Position numbers and translations under genes: made by a program. A stretch of 5,887 nt of DNA from an uncultured Armatimonadota bacterium (GTDB taxonomy: Bacteria > Armatimonadota > Fimbriimonadia > Fimbriimonadales > Fimbriimonadaceae): the NCBI GenBank assembly GCA_946478935.1, contig CAMLEL010000170.1, forward strand, positions 1 through 5,887, written 5' to 3'. Below, in pieces: positions 1 to 5,887 of the stretch. Position 1 is the first letter of the stretch; each line of letters begins with the position of its first letter. The notes beneath the pieces are model-generated. The model made no database searches. It was given only the letters and a program-made list of their open reading frames with translations, and had not been told where the DNA came from.

Positions 1-443
<443 letters not shown>

Positions 444-466
444 CTACGCGATCGGGCAGGGTCCCA

Positions 467-1126
467 TCAGTCCACGATGGGAATGAGCCAGCGAATCTTT
501 TGGACGACTTCTTCGATGGTCATTCCGCCAGATTCGATTAAGTGTGCGCCGGGCGCAACAGAAAGCGGAGAATCTTCGCGCGTGATGTCCCGGTGGTCCC
601 GGGTCTGGATTTGCCGCCGCATCTCGTCATATTGAGGCGCCTGATCGCCAAGCTCCAGGTGGCGTCGCCGCGCCCGCTCTTCCAGCGAGGCTGTCAAATA
701 GACCTTGACCTGTGCATCGGGAGCGACCACGGTGGTGACATCCCGACCCTCCAGTGTGTAGCCCCCTTCCGCCACCATTGCCTGCTGTCGCGCGACGAGC
801 GCTTGCCGAACCCCCGAATGGGTGCTCAGGGCGCTGGCCAGCTCACCGATTTCGGGAGTCCGAATGAGTCCAGAAACATCTTCCTGGTTTAGCAAGACGG
901 GCGGTGGGGAACCTTCCCCAAAGCTGATTTGAATTTGATCAGCGAGGAGGGCGGCCTGATCGCCATCTGCTGAAGTAAGGCTTGCGCGACTCGCCGCCAG
1001 CGCCAGTGCACGGTACATGGCTCCGGTGTCCAGGTACTTGAGCCCAAGTTCCCTGGCGAGCGCTTTGGCGACTGTGCTTTTGCCTGCACCCGCAGGACCG
1101 TCGATAGCGATGACAAGCTTGCTCAC
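467..1126 (-). CDS. cmk: Cytidylate kinase (CMP/dCMP kinase)
   Basis: Transfers phosphate from ATP to CMP or dCMP in the cytoplasm, feeding CTP and dCTP synthesis. The 219-residue length matches the bacterial family. A P-loop GPAGAGKST spans residues 10-18, followed by YLDTGAMYRA (31-40) of the nucleotide-binding helix, LEGRDV (125-130), the lid helix EERARRR (149-155), and RD..D..R..SPL (176-188) of the CMP/phosphate-binding region. Deviations from the commonest sequence are GRDVTT where GRD[IM]GT is usual, and APGAHLIE near 191-198 where an A-x-DA-x-x-ID pattern is typical. All P-loop and arginine landmarks remain, so the gene looks functional. The start is GTG at 1126: the upstream in-frame stop of the preceding gene is only 12 bases away and no ATG lies between. 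No good ribosome site is seen, so translation may depend on re-initiation after the small membrane protein gene. Confidence 0.95.
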   Translation of the reverse strand: MSKLVIAIDGPAGAGKSTVAKALARELGLKYLDTGAMYRALALAASRASLTSADGDQAALLADQIQISFGEGSPPPVLLNQEDVSGLIRTPEIGELASALSTHSGVRQALVARQQAMVAEGGYTLEGRDVTTVVAPDAQVKVYLTASLEERARRRHLELGDQAPQYDEMRRQIQTRDHRDITREDSPLSVAPGAHLIESGGMTIEEVVQKIRWLIPIVD

Positions 1127-1138
1127 TAGGAATGCAAT

Positions 1139-1405
1139 CTACCCGGCTGGTCGACGGTAGCGGTCTTGCACTTTTTGGACTCGGTTCAATGTGTGGCTCA
1201 GAATGCTCCAAGCCAACATCGCGCCAAACATCACAAAGGTGATCGTCACCTGATGCGAGTGCGCTCGGTCAATCTCAAATAGCCGCTCACTCATCGAGGA
1301 AGTTTTGGGGAGGGTGCTTGCGGAGCGAAGGAGGGAAGCGATCCCAACTGCCGAGATCGAAAACCAAACCAAGAAGAATGTCTTTCTTGAGATCAGCGGA
1401 TTCAA
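1139..1405 (-). CDS. Small two-pass membrane protein, unknown function
   Basis: I do not recognise a family. Starting at TTG (1405) gives 88 residues. There are two hydrophobic segments, about residues 10-26 (FFLVWFSISAVGIASLL) and 53-69 (VTITFVMFGAMLAWSIL), joined by a polar loop of about 25 residues. A basic tail ends the protein (74-86, several Arg and Lys). Positive charges at residues 7-8 and in the tail predict both ends in the cytoplasm with the loop outside. The TTG is chosen because GGAG lies six bases upstream and the codon falls one base after the stop of the FG-GAP-like gene, which indicates translational coupling. The frame is open further upstream to 1627, but that part overlaps the preceding gene and looks like shadow. 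Twelve bases separate it from cmk. Its place in the operon and the membrane segments make it likely to be real. Confidence 0.7.
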   Translation of the reverse strand: MNPLISRKTFFLVWFSISAVGIASLLRSASTLPKTSSMSERLFEIDRAHSHQVTITFVMFGAMLAWSILSHTLNRVQKVQDRYRRPAG

Positions 1406-1406
1406 G

Positions 1407-2153
1407 TTAAACTCCAGCCTCAGCGCGGACCAGCCGTTTGACGACGCCATTTCGGTAGGAATAGACGGATGCTGCCTGACCTTCATAGTAATTGGCGCTG
1501 CAAACAAGCTCATAGCGGCCGTCGCCATCAAAGTCCGCAATGGTTCGAAGCTCGTCGGCCGCCGAAAGAACTCCGTCGCCGCGTGCGTCATGATGACTGA
1601 CGGTGACGACTTTCCTGGTTCGCCCATCCTGAATGAGGATTGCCGTGTAATCGTGGCGAGGTCCCTGGTTCATCGTCCGCTCCACCATATCCTTTCCAGA
1701 TGAAGCTTCCACCACCACCTCCATCTTGCCGTCGGCATCCAGGTCGACCACAACTCTTCGCTTCATTCGCTTTGGAGCCGTATTGAGCTTGGTGCGAATG
1801 AGGAACTCACCGATAAGAAAATAATCGGTTTTCTTCGGCTCGGTCGAGATCCGTGCTTGCGGAAAACCAAGCCTCGTACCTGACCATAGCACCTTGCTCG
1901 ACCATTTCTCGTCAAGGGCAAACCAGCCCTCAGCGACGTCCGACTGCAGGTCGAGTTTCGGCAAGGTCGTCCGGCCCTGTACTCGATCCAAACCGAGAAC
2001 TTGGCAATCCAAGTTCTTCATCTTGGAGACCGGATCGGTCGTCCGGGACACGAGGTTCGTCCACTTGCCGTTTTCGAGGCGACCGATCGCCAGCATGTCC
2101 ACAACCAGCAATCCGCGGGAGGCGGCCAATCCGACCAACATCGTCGTCAGCAT
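1407..2153 (-). CDS. FG-GAP/VCBS-like repeat protein
   Basis: A 248-residue protein of unknown precise role. Two aspartate-rich loops, DLDADG (137-142, followed by KMEVVV) and DFDGDG (207-212, followed by RYELV), have the DxDxDG-x-x-E-[hydrophobic] form of calcium-binding FG-GAP/VCBS beta-propeller blades. A third related stretch, DARGDGV (189-195), is less regular. The last 40 residues (ANYYEG then VYSYRNG) fit a closing blade. Such domains are usually extracytoplasmic. The N-terminus (MLTTMLVGLAAS) is hydrophobic but lacks a basic start, so a signal peptide is possible, not clear. ATG at 2153 is forced: the preceding gene's stop lies in frame 15 bases upstream. A second ATG four codons in is an alternative. 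With only two clear motifs the protein is shorter than a full propeller. It probably shares an mRNA with the PrpD-like gene before it and the membrane protein after it. Confidence 0.8.
   Translation of the reverse strand: MLTTMLVGLAASRGLLVVDMLAIGRLENGKWTNLVSRTTDPVSKMKNLDCQVLGLDRVQGRTTLPKLDLQSDVAEGWFALDEKWSSKVLWSGTRLGFPQARISTEPKKTDYFLIGEFLIRTKLNTAPKRMKRRVVVDLDADGKMEVVVEASSGKDMVERTMNQGPRHDYTAILIQDGRTRKVVTVSHHDARGDGVLSAADELRTIADFDGDGRYELVCSANYYEGQAASVYSYRNGVVKRLVRAEAGV
1412..1415 (-). promoter_or_regulatory. Ribosome binding site deciding a TTG start
   Basis: GGAG on the minus strand lies inside the last codons of the FG-GAP-like gene, six bases before TTG at 1405. Its spacing is good, and no ATG or GTG in the same frame nearby competes. 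It is the main reason for giving the small membrane protein a TTG start. Confidence 0.6.
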
Positions 2154-2168
2154 TTCGCCTATTATTCG

Positions 2169-3731
2169 CTATTCGTAGCCGGGGCGATGCGCAATCTGCA
2201 CATCGAACAGCGAAGCGAATTCATGCGGCTTCATCTCACCGATTGATTCCAGGCGAGCGACATATCCAGCAACGTCTGCCCCGTCAGGCAGGCCCAGGCT
2301 GCCGAGCATGGTGAACTTGTGCCGCAGGATGTCCTGGAGGTTCGCGCTCTCATTACGCGCGTGTCCGGCCGGATACATCACCAGGGAAGAATCGCGGACT
2401 TGACCACCGGTTGTTTTGATGCGGATCGAGGTCGGAATGCCATCGGGATAGAGCGCGTCGTACTCCGGACCGCCGTGGAGGAATTCCGTTCTGTCCATGA
2501 GGTCTCGCGCAACCGGATGGAAAATCGCACTGTCTGCCACCTGGTAATCGTATGGCGATAGCATCAGCGCTTTCCAGTGGGCATCCGACGTGGGATCGAT
2601 TTGACCTTCGAACTCGCGAGCTTTACGAAGCAGCGTCGCAACGATGTAGGCCATGCTGTGGTCCGCGGACTGGCGAGTTTTCGGCTGCTTCTTCATCGGG
2701 TTGCCAATGATCCCGAATGCGGGCTCATAAGCAACGATTTCGATCTTTTCGATCGGAGCCGTCTTGAGTTCGTCGAATTCGACGAGAAGGTTGATCGCGC
2801 CTTGCAACGCTCCTGCCGACTGATGCTCGTAGAGTCCCAGCTTGAAGTGCATGCCCATGACGGCAAAATCGTCGCCGCTCATTGAGAGCACAAGTTCAAA
2901 AGGCGAGTCGCCCTGCTCTTTCCAACGTTCCGAACCTTCGGTCGTCGGTTCAAAGAACCGAAAGATAGCTTCGGGGTTTCGAAAGATGTCCTGTGGCCCT
3001 TGGAATCCGGCCATTGAACGCTTGACGCAAAGGATCGCGGCCTCGGTGGAGATTGCGGCGGACGCTCCCTTCGAGTCGCTCAACTGCTTCCCGGCGCGGA
3101 TGGCGCGCCATGGAATGTAATGGGCGACGATCATCCCGATGGCGCTCTCGATCTGTTGGGCGGTAGCACCCATCAGCGCGCCGTAGACTGCGGCAGAACC
3201 AATCGCACCGTGAACGACATGATCGATCTTGTAGGATTTCAGGCTGAATACTTCTGCCAGCCGACCTCGGATTTCATCGAGGCAGACCATCGCTCTTAGA
3301 GCGGTCGCGCCATCGAGTCCCCGCTGTTGGCAAGCCGCGATCACGGCAGGATAAAAATCGTTGTGGCCAAACTCGCCGGCTTTGTGGCCAAGTTCGGGCC
3401 GGTAGCCAAAGTTCGTGCCGTTGCTGTCCCATTCGCGAACTGCGCTCGAGTTCGCCACGACCGCTTTTTCTGCCTTCAGACGTTGACTGGAGCCGAATAC
3501 GGTTGCGCCCTCGCCGTCTGGATAATCCAAAGCTTCTTTCCGTAGCAGCGTGGGTGCGTTGGTTCCCAAGGCAAGCGCCGAGAGCCCGCACAAGACAGCG
3601 TCCGTGTGGAAGAGGCGCACGCGCTCAAGCACTGCCGCACTGGGCTGTCCCTCTGCCAAGAACCGAATGGCGTATTCGCCAATGCCAAGAGCCTGATTGG
3701 AGTCGCGCGGGAGGGTGATGCGGGAGGACAT
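2169..3731 (-). CDS. MmgE/PrpD family dehydratase-like protein
   Basis: The family includes 2-methylcitrate dehydratase (PrpD, MmgE) and cis-aconitate decarboxylase, cytoplasmic cofactor-free enzymes that eliminate water or CO2 from tricarboxylates. The 520 residues follow the family order. VREWDSNGT (98-106) carries the Asp and Thr of the usual D-x-N-x-T site. KIDHVVHGAIGSA (168-180) has the family histidine. QLSDSKGASAA (216-226) has the lysine in the S/G-x-x-KG motif. LYEHQSAGAL (300-309) resembles YH-x-QSA, ADHSMAYIVA (356-365) resembles the helical-lid ADHS-x-[PA]Y, and YPAGHARN (453-460) resembles YPKGHPRN. It is slightly longer than the usual 450-490, with extra sequence around 107-125 and 250-290. 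The substrate cannot be named: no prpB or prpC neighbour is present, so prpD is not assigned. The ATG at 3731 is supported by a TAAAAT box eight bases upstream; no Shine-Dalgarno is evident. It probably heads the operon that ends with cmk. Confidence 0.88.
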   Translation of the reverse strand: MSSRITLPRDSNQALGIGEYAIRFLAEGQPSAAVLERVRLFHTDAVLCGLSALALGTNAPTLLRKEALDYPDGEGATVFGSSQRLKAEKAVVANSSAVREWDSNGTNFGYRPELGHKAGEFGHNDFYPAVIAACQQRGLDGATALRAMVCLDEIRGRLAEVFSLKSYKIDHVVHGAIGSAAVYGALMGATAQQIESAIGMIVAHYIPWRAIRAGKQLSDSKGASAAISTEAAILCVKRSMAGFQGPQDIFRNPEAIFRFFEPTTEGSERWKEQGDSPFELVLSMSGDDFAVMGMHFKLGLYEHQSAGALQGAINLLVEFDELKTAPIEKIEIVAYEPAFGIIGNPMKKQPKTRQSADHSMAYIVATLLRKAREFEGQIDPTSDAHWKALMLSPYDYQVADSAIFHPVARDLMDRTEFLHGGPEYDALYPDGIPTSIRIKTTGGQVRDSSLVMYPAGHARNESANLQDILRHKFTMLGSLGLPDGADVAGYVARLESIGEMKPHEFASLFDVQIAHRPGYE

Positions 3732-3739
3732 GAGCGAGA

Positions 3740-3745
3740 ATTTTA
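3740..3745 (-). promoter_or_regulatory. Putative leaderless -10 box for the PrpD-like gene
   Basis: TAAAAT on the minus strand lies eight bases before the ATG at 3731, placing the predicted transcription start at the start codon. Its surroundings (TAAAATTC) match those before the zinc-ribbon gene. The -35 region is not recognisable; a palindrome occupies the bases directly upstream. Confidence 0.55.
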
Positions 3746-3758
3746 CCGTTCGGAACGG
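3746..3758. promoter_or_regulatory. Palindrome abutting the -10 box, possible operator
   Basis: CCGTTCGGAACGG is a perfect inverted repeat with six-base arms and a one-base centre. It starts at the base next to the TAAAAT box and so would lie in the -10/-35 spacer of the PrpD-like promoter. A dimeric regulator bound there would interfere with RNA polymerase. No T-run follows on either strand, so it does not look like an intrinsic terminator. The regulator is unknown and the role is inferred from position alone. Confidence 0.35.
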
Positions 3759-3794
3759 AATCCATCTCGCAGGCTCGTGAATTGGATTCGGCCG

Positions 3795-4799
3795 CTATCC
3801 TGACGCAGCGCCGACAAGCATATGCTGCCATTGCTCGTTGAGCCAGCGAGCCCGGGTGCACATGTCGTGAGCCATTTCCGCTAAGATTCCGGGTGCATAA
3901 GAGATATTGGGAATGAAGCAGTCAAAGGCGAGTTGATTACCTCGGCAGCACCACGACCCAACGTCATGGCACCAGTTCCACTCCCTTCGCTCCATTTCAT
4001 TGATATGAAGGGCAACGTGCGCGCGTTCAGCGGGATCCATTTCGCCTGGAACCTCTAATCGGAACGACAACCCATTCCCCAGTTGGGGATGAGGCTCTGC
4101 CGTAGTGATCGTCAGGTTAACCGTCGCATCGGGACCGTCGTGATACCATTCGAACTTGCCGGTGAGTGAAGTCTGATCGTCCGTGGCGCAACTGATGGAG
4201 ACTCGGCGGATCGCCTGCCGACCATCCTCCCATTCCTCTCCGCCGATCCACTTGCTCGGCTGGGTGCCCCATGGCTTGAAGAACCGTTCGTCAGCTTCGA
4301 CCATCGGATGCGCATGCTCCCGCATTCCGGCGACCGGATGCACTGAGGTTGCCGGTGCGAGATTGAGTTTGTCGGCCAACTGCTTTCCGGTGTGCTGGGC
4401 ATCAGAAATTTGGAGTCCAGCGGCGCCGAGAAAGACGCGCTTCACCCAGTCTTCATTGTCGTAGCAGGCGTACACGCTGCAATGAAGCTTGAACGTATCT
4501 TTCTCGCGATCGTAAGTCAGGGCGCTGAAGGTGGCGTCGGCCATCATCTCAAGCAGCGGTAGTTCGCAAGCTCCCGGATGTCCGTCAGTTTTCAAGAGTT
4601 CGACCTCGGAATGCAGCCGAAAGTAATTCGACATGTTGTGAAAAATTCCGAGGTCCGTCCAGATACTTTGGGCGTAGTCACCGGCCCACCACGTGAATCC
4701 GCGACCGTGGTCCAGCCGATACTTGTCTTCGATTTTGAGCGAATCGTTAATGTGAGCGACGATTGAAAGGCCGAGATCTTCTTTCGTATGCCATGACAT
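3795..4799 (-). CDS. Conserved-looking hypothetical protein, 334 residues
   Basis: I do not recognise a named family. There is no signal peptide or membrane segment, so it is probably cytoplasmic. It is rich in Trp, His and Cys (WW at 37-38, SWCC at 282-285, CF at 294-295). The C-terminal part reads GSW, then a strand ending FIPN (295-298), then YAPGILAEMAHDMCTRARW (301-319), a strand-turn-helix unit. A comparable unit seems to occur near 103-130 (strand FKLHCSVY, then DNEDWVKRVFLGAA), suggesting a duplicated alpha/beta fold, possibly of the YbjN/secretion-chaperone-like type; this is tentative. I recall similar endings in uncharacterised actinobacterial proteins but could not check. The start is ATG at 4799, with GGGGAAGG eight bases upstream. 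A TTG at 4817 in the same frame would add six residues but overlaps that ribosome site. It has its own TATACT promoter and stands 63 bases before the PrpD-like gene. Confidence 0.8.
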   Translation of the reverse strand: MSWHTKEDLGLSIVAHINDSLKIEDKYRLDHGRGFTWWAGDYAQSIWTDLGIFHNMSNYFRLHSEVELLKTDGHPGACELPLLEMMADATFSALTYDREKDTFKLHCSVYACYDNEDWVKRVFLGAAGLQISDAQHTGKQLADKLNLAPATSVHPVAGMREHAHPMVEADERFFKPWGTQPSKWIGGEEWEDGRQAIRRVSISCATDDQTSLTGKFEWYHDGPDATVNLTITTAEPHPQLGNGLSFRLEVPGEMDPAERAHVALHINEMERREWNWCHDVGSWCCRGNQLAFDCFIPNISYAPGILAEMAHDMCTRARWLNEQWQHMLVGAASG

Positions 4800-4807
4800 G
4801 GGAGCGA

Positions 4808-4815
4808 CCTTCCCC
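4808..4815 (-). promoter_or_regulatory. Shine-Dalgarno site of the 334-residue protein gene
   Basis: GGGGAAGG on the minus strand, eight bases before the ATG at 4799, is a strong purine-rich ribosome site. It favours the ATG over the in-frame TTG at 4817. Its first four Gs are also the 3' arm of a small hairpin. Confidence 0.6.
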
Positions 4816-4823
4816 AACTGGGG
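4812..4823 (-). promoter_or_regulatory. Small hairpin overlapping the ribosome site
   Basis: CCCCAGTTGGGG can form five base pairs (CCCCA with TGGGG) around a two-base centre. A two-base loop is too tight, so in RNA the closing A-T pair would open to leave four G-C pairs and a four-base loop. The 3' arm overlaps the Shine-Dalgarno GGGG, so folding could limit ribosome access. The same palindrome occurs inside this gene at 4077-4088. A regulatory role is speculative. Confidence 0.25.
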
Positions 4824-4832
4824 TTAAGGCAC

Positions 4833-4860
4833 AGTATAAGACAGGTTTTGACGTTTACAA
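4833..4860 (-). promoter_or_regulatory. Promoter of the 334-residue protein gene (-35/-10)
   Basis: On the minus strand TATACT (4833-4838) is a good -10 hexamer. TTGTAA (4855-4860), four of six matches to TTGACA, stands 16 bases upstream as a candidate -35. Transcription would begin near 4826, giving a leader of about 27 bases that holds the hairpin and the Shine-Dalgarno. It lies in the 65-base gap after the zinc-ribbon gene. Confidence 0.55.
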
Positions 4861-4864
4861 AGGT

Positions 4865-5371
4865 CTACTGTGGTCGGCCGGGTCGACTGAGCCCAAAGTG
4901 CGACCAAAACGCCACCAGACTCTTGGCGCGATTCTTTTTCGAGCGCATCGCCATAATCGCATCGGCAGAAGCGGTGGCGAAAACTTCTCGCTTTGCCGGA
5001 TCGAGCGTGCCGGCATGATCGCGAGAATAGGCTTCCATTTTCGCGAGTTCGCCTTCTTGCACCCAAACCCCGAAACAGTTGTCGCACTCATCCAATTCGA
5101 TATCGGAGGTGTACATATAGCGATATGGGGTGAGGCGCTCGTTGCAAACTGGACACAGCTTGTTCTCTCGTTCGGGCGGGGCAGCGCCTGCCAAAGGCGA
5201 GGCTTTGCCCTCCAAAGACTGGATGCTCAGCGGGTCCGTCAGGTTCTGAAGCTTCTTCAGTTCGCCATCGTCGAACCAGATGCCCCCACAATTGGGGCAA
5301 TCATCCAGGTTGATTCCGCGAAACTCAAGGGTCTCCATCGGGAGTCGGCAGTCAGGGCATAGTCTCGACAT
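4865..5371 (-). CDS. Protein with two TFIIB-type zinc-ribbon domains
   Basis: A 168-residue protein built from two copies of the zf-TFIIB zinc ribbon. Copy one has Cys5-Cys8 and Cys25-Cys28 followed by GGIWFDDGEL (29-38). Copy two has Cys73-Cys76 and Cys96-Cys99 followed by FGVWVQEGEL (100-109). All eight metal-binding cysteines are present, arranged CPxC...C-x-NC, so each copy should bind one zinc ion. A linker (about 45-70) separates them. The tail (140-168) is basic and ends without recognisable structure. Proteins of this class are widespread in bacteria and mostly uncharacterised; a nucleic-acid or protein-binding role is plausible but not shown. The ATG at 5371 is three codons before the first CPxC motif and has TAAAAT seven bases upstream, without a Shine-Dalgarno. 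It follows pheS after 26 bases but probably has its own promoter, so a link to aminoacylation should not be assumed. Confidence 0.88.
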   Translation of the reverse strand: MSRLCPDCRLPMETLEFRGINLDDCPNCGGIWFDDGELKKLQNLTDPLSIQSLEGKASPLAGAAPPERENKLCPVCNERLTPYRYMYTSDIELDECDNCFGVWVQEGELAKMEAYSRDHAGTLDPAKREVFATASADAIMAMRSKKNRAKSLVAFWSHFGLSRPGRPQ

Positions 5372-5378
5372 GGCAGGA

Positions 5379-5384
5379 ATTTTA
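5379..5384 (-). promoter_or_regulatory. Putative leaderless -10 box for the zinc-ribbon gene
   Basis: TAAAAT on the minus strand lies seven bases before the ATG at 5371 and 13 bases after the pheS stop. The spacing places the transcription start on the ATG. The flank (TAAAATTC) repeats that of the PrpD-like promoter. No clear -35 is seen; that region would fall inside the end of pheS. Confidence 0.55.
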
Positions 5385-5397
5385 GCGTGATCTCAAG

Positions 5398-5887
5398 TCA
5401 GGCCATCGATTTGAACTGTTCGAGGAATCGTAGATCATTTTCCATGAAGTGTCGCAGGTCGTCCACGCCGTACGCCATCATCGGAATTCGCTCCACGCCC
5501 AGGCCAAAGGCGAAACCGCTGTATCGCTCCGGATCGATCTTGTAATTCTCCAGGATGTTTGGATGGATCAGGCCCGCACCGCCAAGCTCTACCCAACGGC
5601 CATCGAAGAGTTTCGGCGATGAGATGGCGTAGTCCACTCCAGGTTCCACGAACGGGAAAAAGTCGGGCCTGAACCTCACCGTGACCTCGTCGCCGAACAT
5701 TGCGCGGGCGAATGCGCCCAGCGTTCCCTTTAGGTGCGCCATGCTGATGCCTTCGTCGATCATGAAGCAGTCGACCTGATGGAACGTGTGCGAGTGGGTC
5801 CGGTCGACCGCCTCGTTGCGATAGGTCCGACCCACCGTGAATACACGAAGCGGGGGTTTGGTCTTCTCGAATACTCGGCCCTGGAGG
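5398..5887 (-). CDS. pheS: Phenylalanine--tRNA ligase alpha subunit, C-terminal part (cut by window edge)
   Basis: The catalytic subunit of the alpha2-beta2 enzyme that charges tRNA-Phe with phenylalanine in the cytoplasm. The last 162 residues are seen; the family is about 340 long, and the start lies beyond the right edge. Class II synthetase motif 2 is visible as FTVGRTYRNEAVDRTHSHTF with the following HQVD, the phenylalanine-pocket region as FFPFVEPGVD, then WVELGGAGLIHPNIL, and motif 3 as GFAFGLGVERIPMMAYGVDD, followed by the usual short tail ending at Met-Ala. No anomaly is seen. The frame remains open to the window edge, so the GTG near 5835 is not the start. The next gene downstream is the zinc-ribbon protein and not pheT. 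Confidence 0.96.
   Translation of the reverse strand, partial: LQGRVFEKTKPPLRVFTVGRTYRNEAVDRTHSHTFHQVDCFMIDEGISMAHLKGTLGAFARAMFGDEVTVRFRPDFFPFVEPGVDYAISSPKLFDGRWVELGGAGLIHPNILENYKIDPERYSGFAFGLGVERIPMMAYGVDDLRHFMENDLRFLEQFKSMA

Noticed and set aside
1406..1627. Longer version of the small membrane protein, extending upstream to 1627
   Set aside because: The extra part overlaps the C-terminal FG-GAP-like blade in another frame, and the GGAG plus TTG at 1405 gives a better start.
1853..2314. A 153-codon open frame on the plus strand
   Set aside because: It crosses the junction of two well-supported minus-strand genes. Its product is Arg/Ser/Pro-rich, typical of shadow frames in GC-rich DNA.
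3758..3789. Inverted repeat GAATCC / GGATTC with a 20-base loop after the 334-residue gene, considered as a terminator
   Set aside because: The arms are only six bases, the loop is long, and no T-run follows on the minus strand.
4077..4088. CCCCAGTTGGGG inside the 334-residue gene, matching the leader palindrome
   Set aside because: It encodes part of an ordinary PHPQLGNG stretch. A 12-base match between two sites is weak evidence of a functional repeat.
4800..4817. TTG start at 4817 for the 334-residue protein
   Set aside because: It sits in the hairpin and just before the GGGGAAGG site, so the ribosome site would fall inside the coding region. The ATG at 4799 fits that site at eight bases.
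4763..5362. A 199-codon open frame on the plus strand
   Set aside because: It lies antiparallel to the zinc-ribbon gene, whose eight spaced cysteines prove that frame, and it covers the promoter region of the next gene. Its translation shows no recognisable domain.

Overview
The window is a compact run of bacterial genes, all read from the minus strand, with gaps of 1 to 65 bases and no gene-free stretch over 100 bases. By eye the DNA is moderately GC-rich (high 50s percent). No mobile element, CRISPR array, rRNA or tRNA is visible. The source looks like a free-living bacterium, but the phylum cannot be settled from this sequence. Near-identical TAAAAT boxes a few bases from three start codons suggest a lineage that uses leaderless mRNAs (known in Deinococcus-Thermus and Actinobacteria). 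Armatimonadota is a low-confidence guess based on the gene mix.

In transcription order, from right to left: (1) the 3' end of pheS, phenylalanyl-tRNA synthetase alpha (5398-5887, cut by the window edge); (2) a 168-residue protein with two TFIIB-type zinc-ribbon repeats (4865-5371); (3) an unrecognised 334-residue protein, possibly an internally duplicated fold (3795-4799); (4) a MmgE/PrpD-family dehydratase of 520 residues (2169-3731); (5) a 248-residue FG-GAP/VCBS-like protein with two DxDxDG loops (1407-2153); (6) an 88-residue protein with two membrane segments, starting at TTG (1139-1405); (7) cmk, cytidylate kinase (467-1126); (8) the 5' part of dapA, 4-hydroxy-tetrahydrodipicolinate synthase (1-431, cut by the window edge).

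The promoter layout divides these into transcription units. TAAAAT boxes lie 7, 8 and 6 bases before the ATG of the zinc-ribbon gene, the PrpD-like gene and dapA, which is where a -10 element sits if transcription begins at the start codon. The 334-residue gene instead has a TATACT -10, a short leader, a small hairpin and a good Shine-Dalgarno site. PrpD-like, FG-GAP-like, small membrane protein and cmk are separated by only 15, 1 and 12 bases and probably form one operon.

The housekeeping genes (pheS, cmk, dapA) serve translation, nucleotide synthesis and lysine/cell-wall synthesis. They are interspersed with genes of unknown role. I see no clear new defence or mobile system. The points most worth following are the repeated leaderless promoter pattern, the palindrome next to the PrpD-like promoter, the isolated PrpD-like enzyme and its unusual operon partners, and the unrecognised 334-residue protein.
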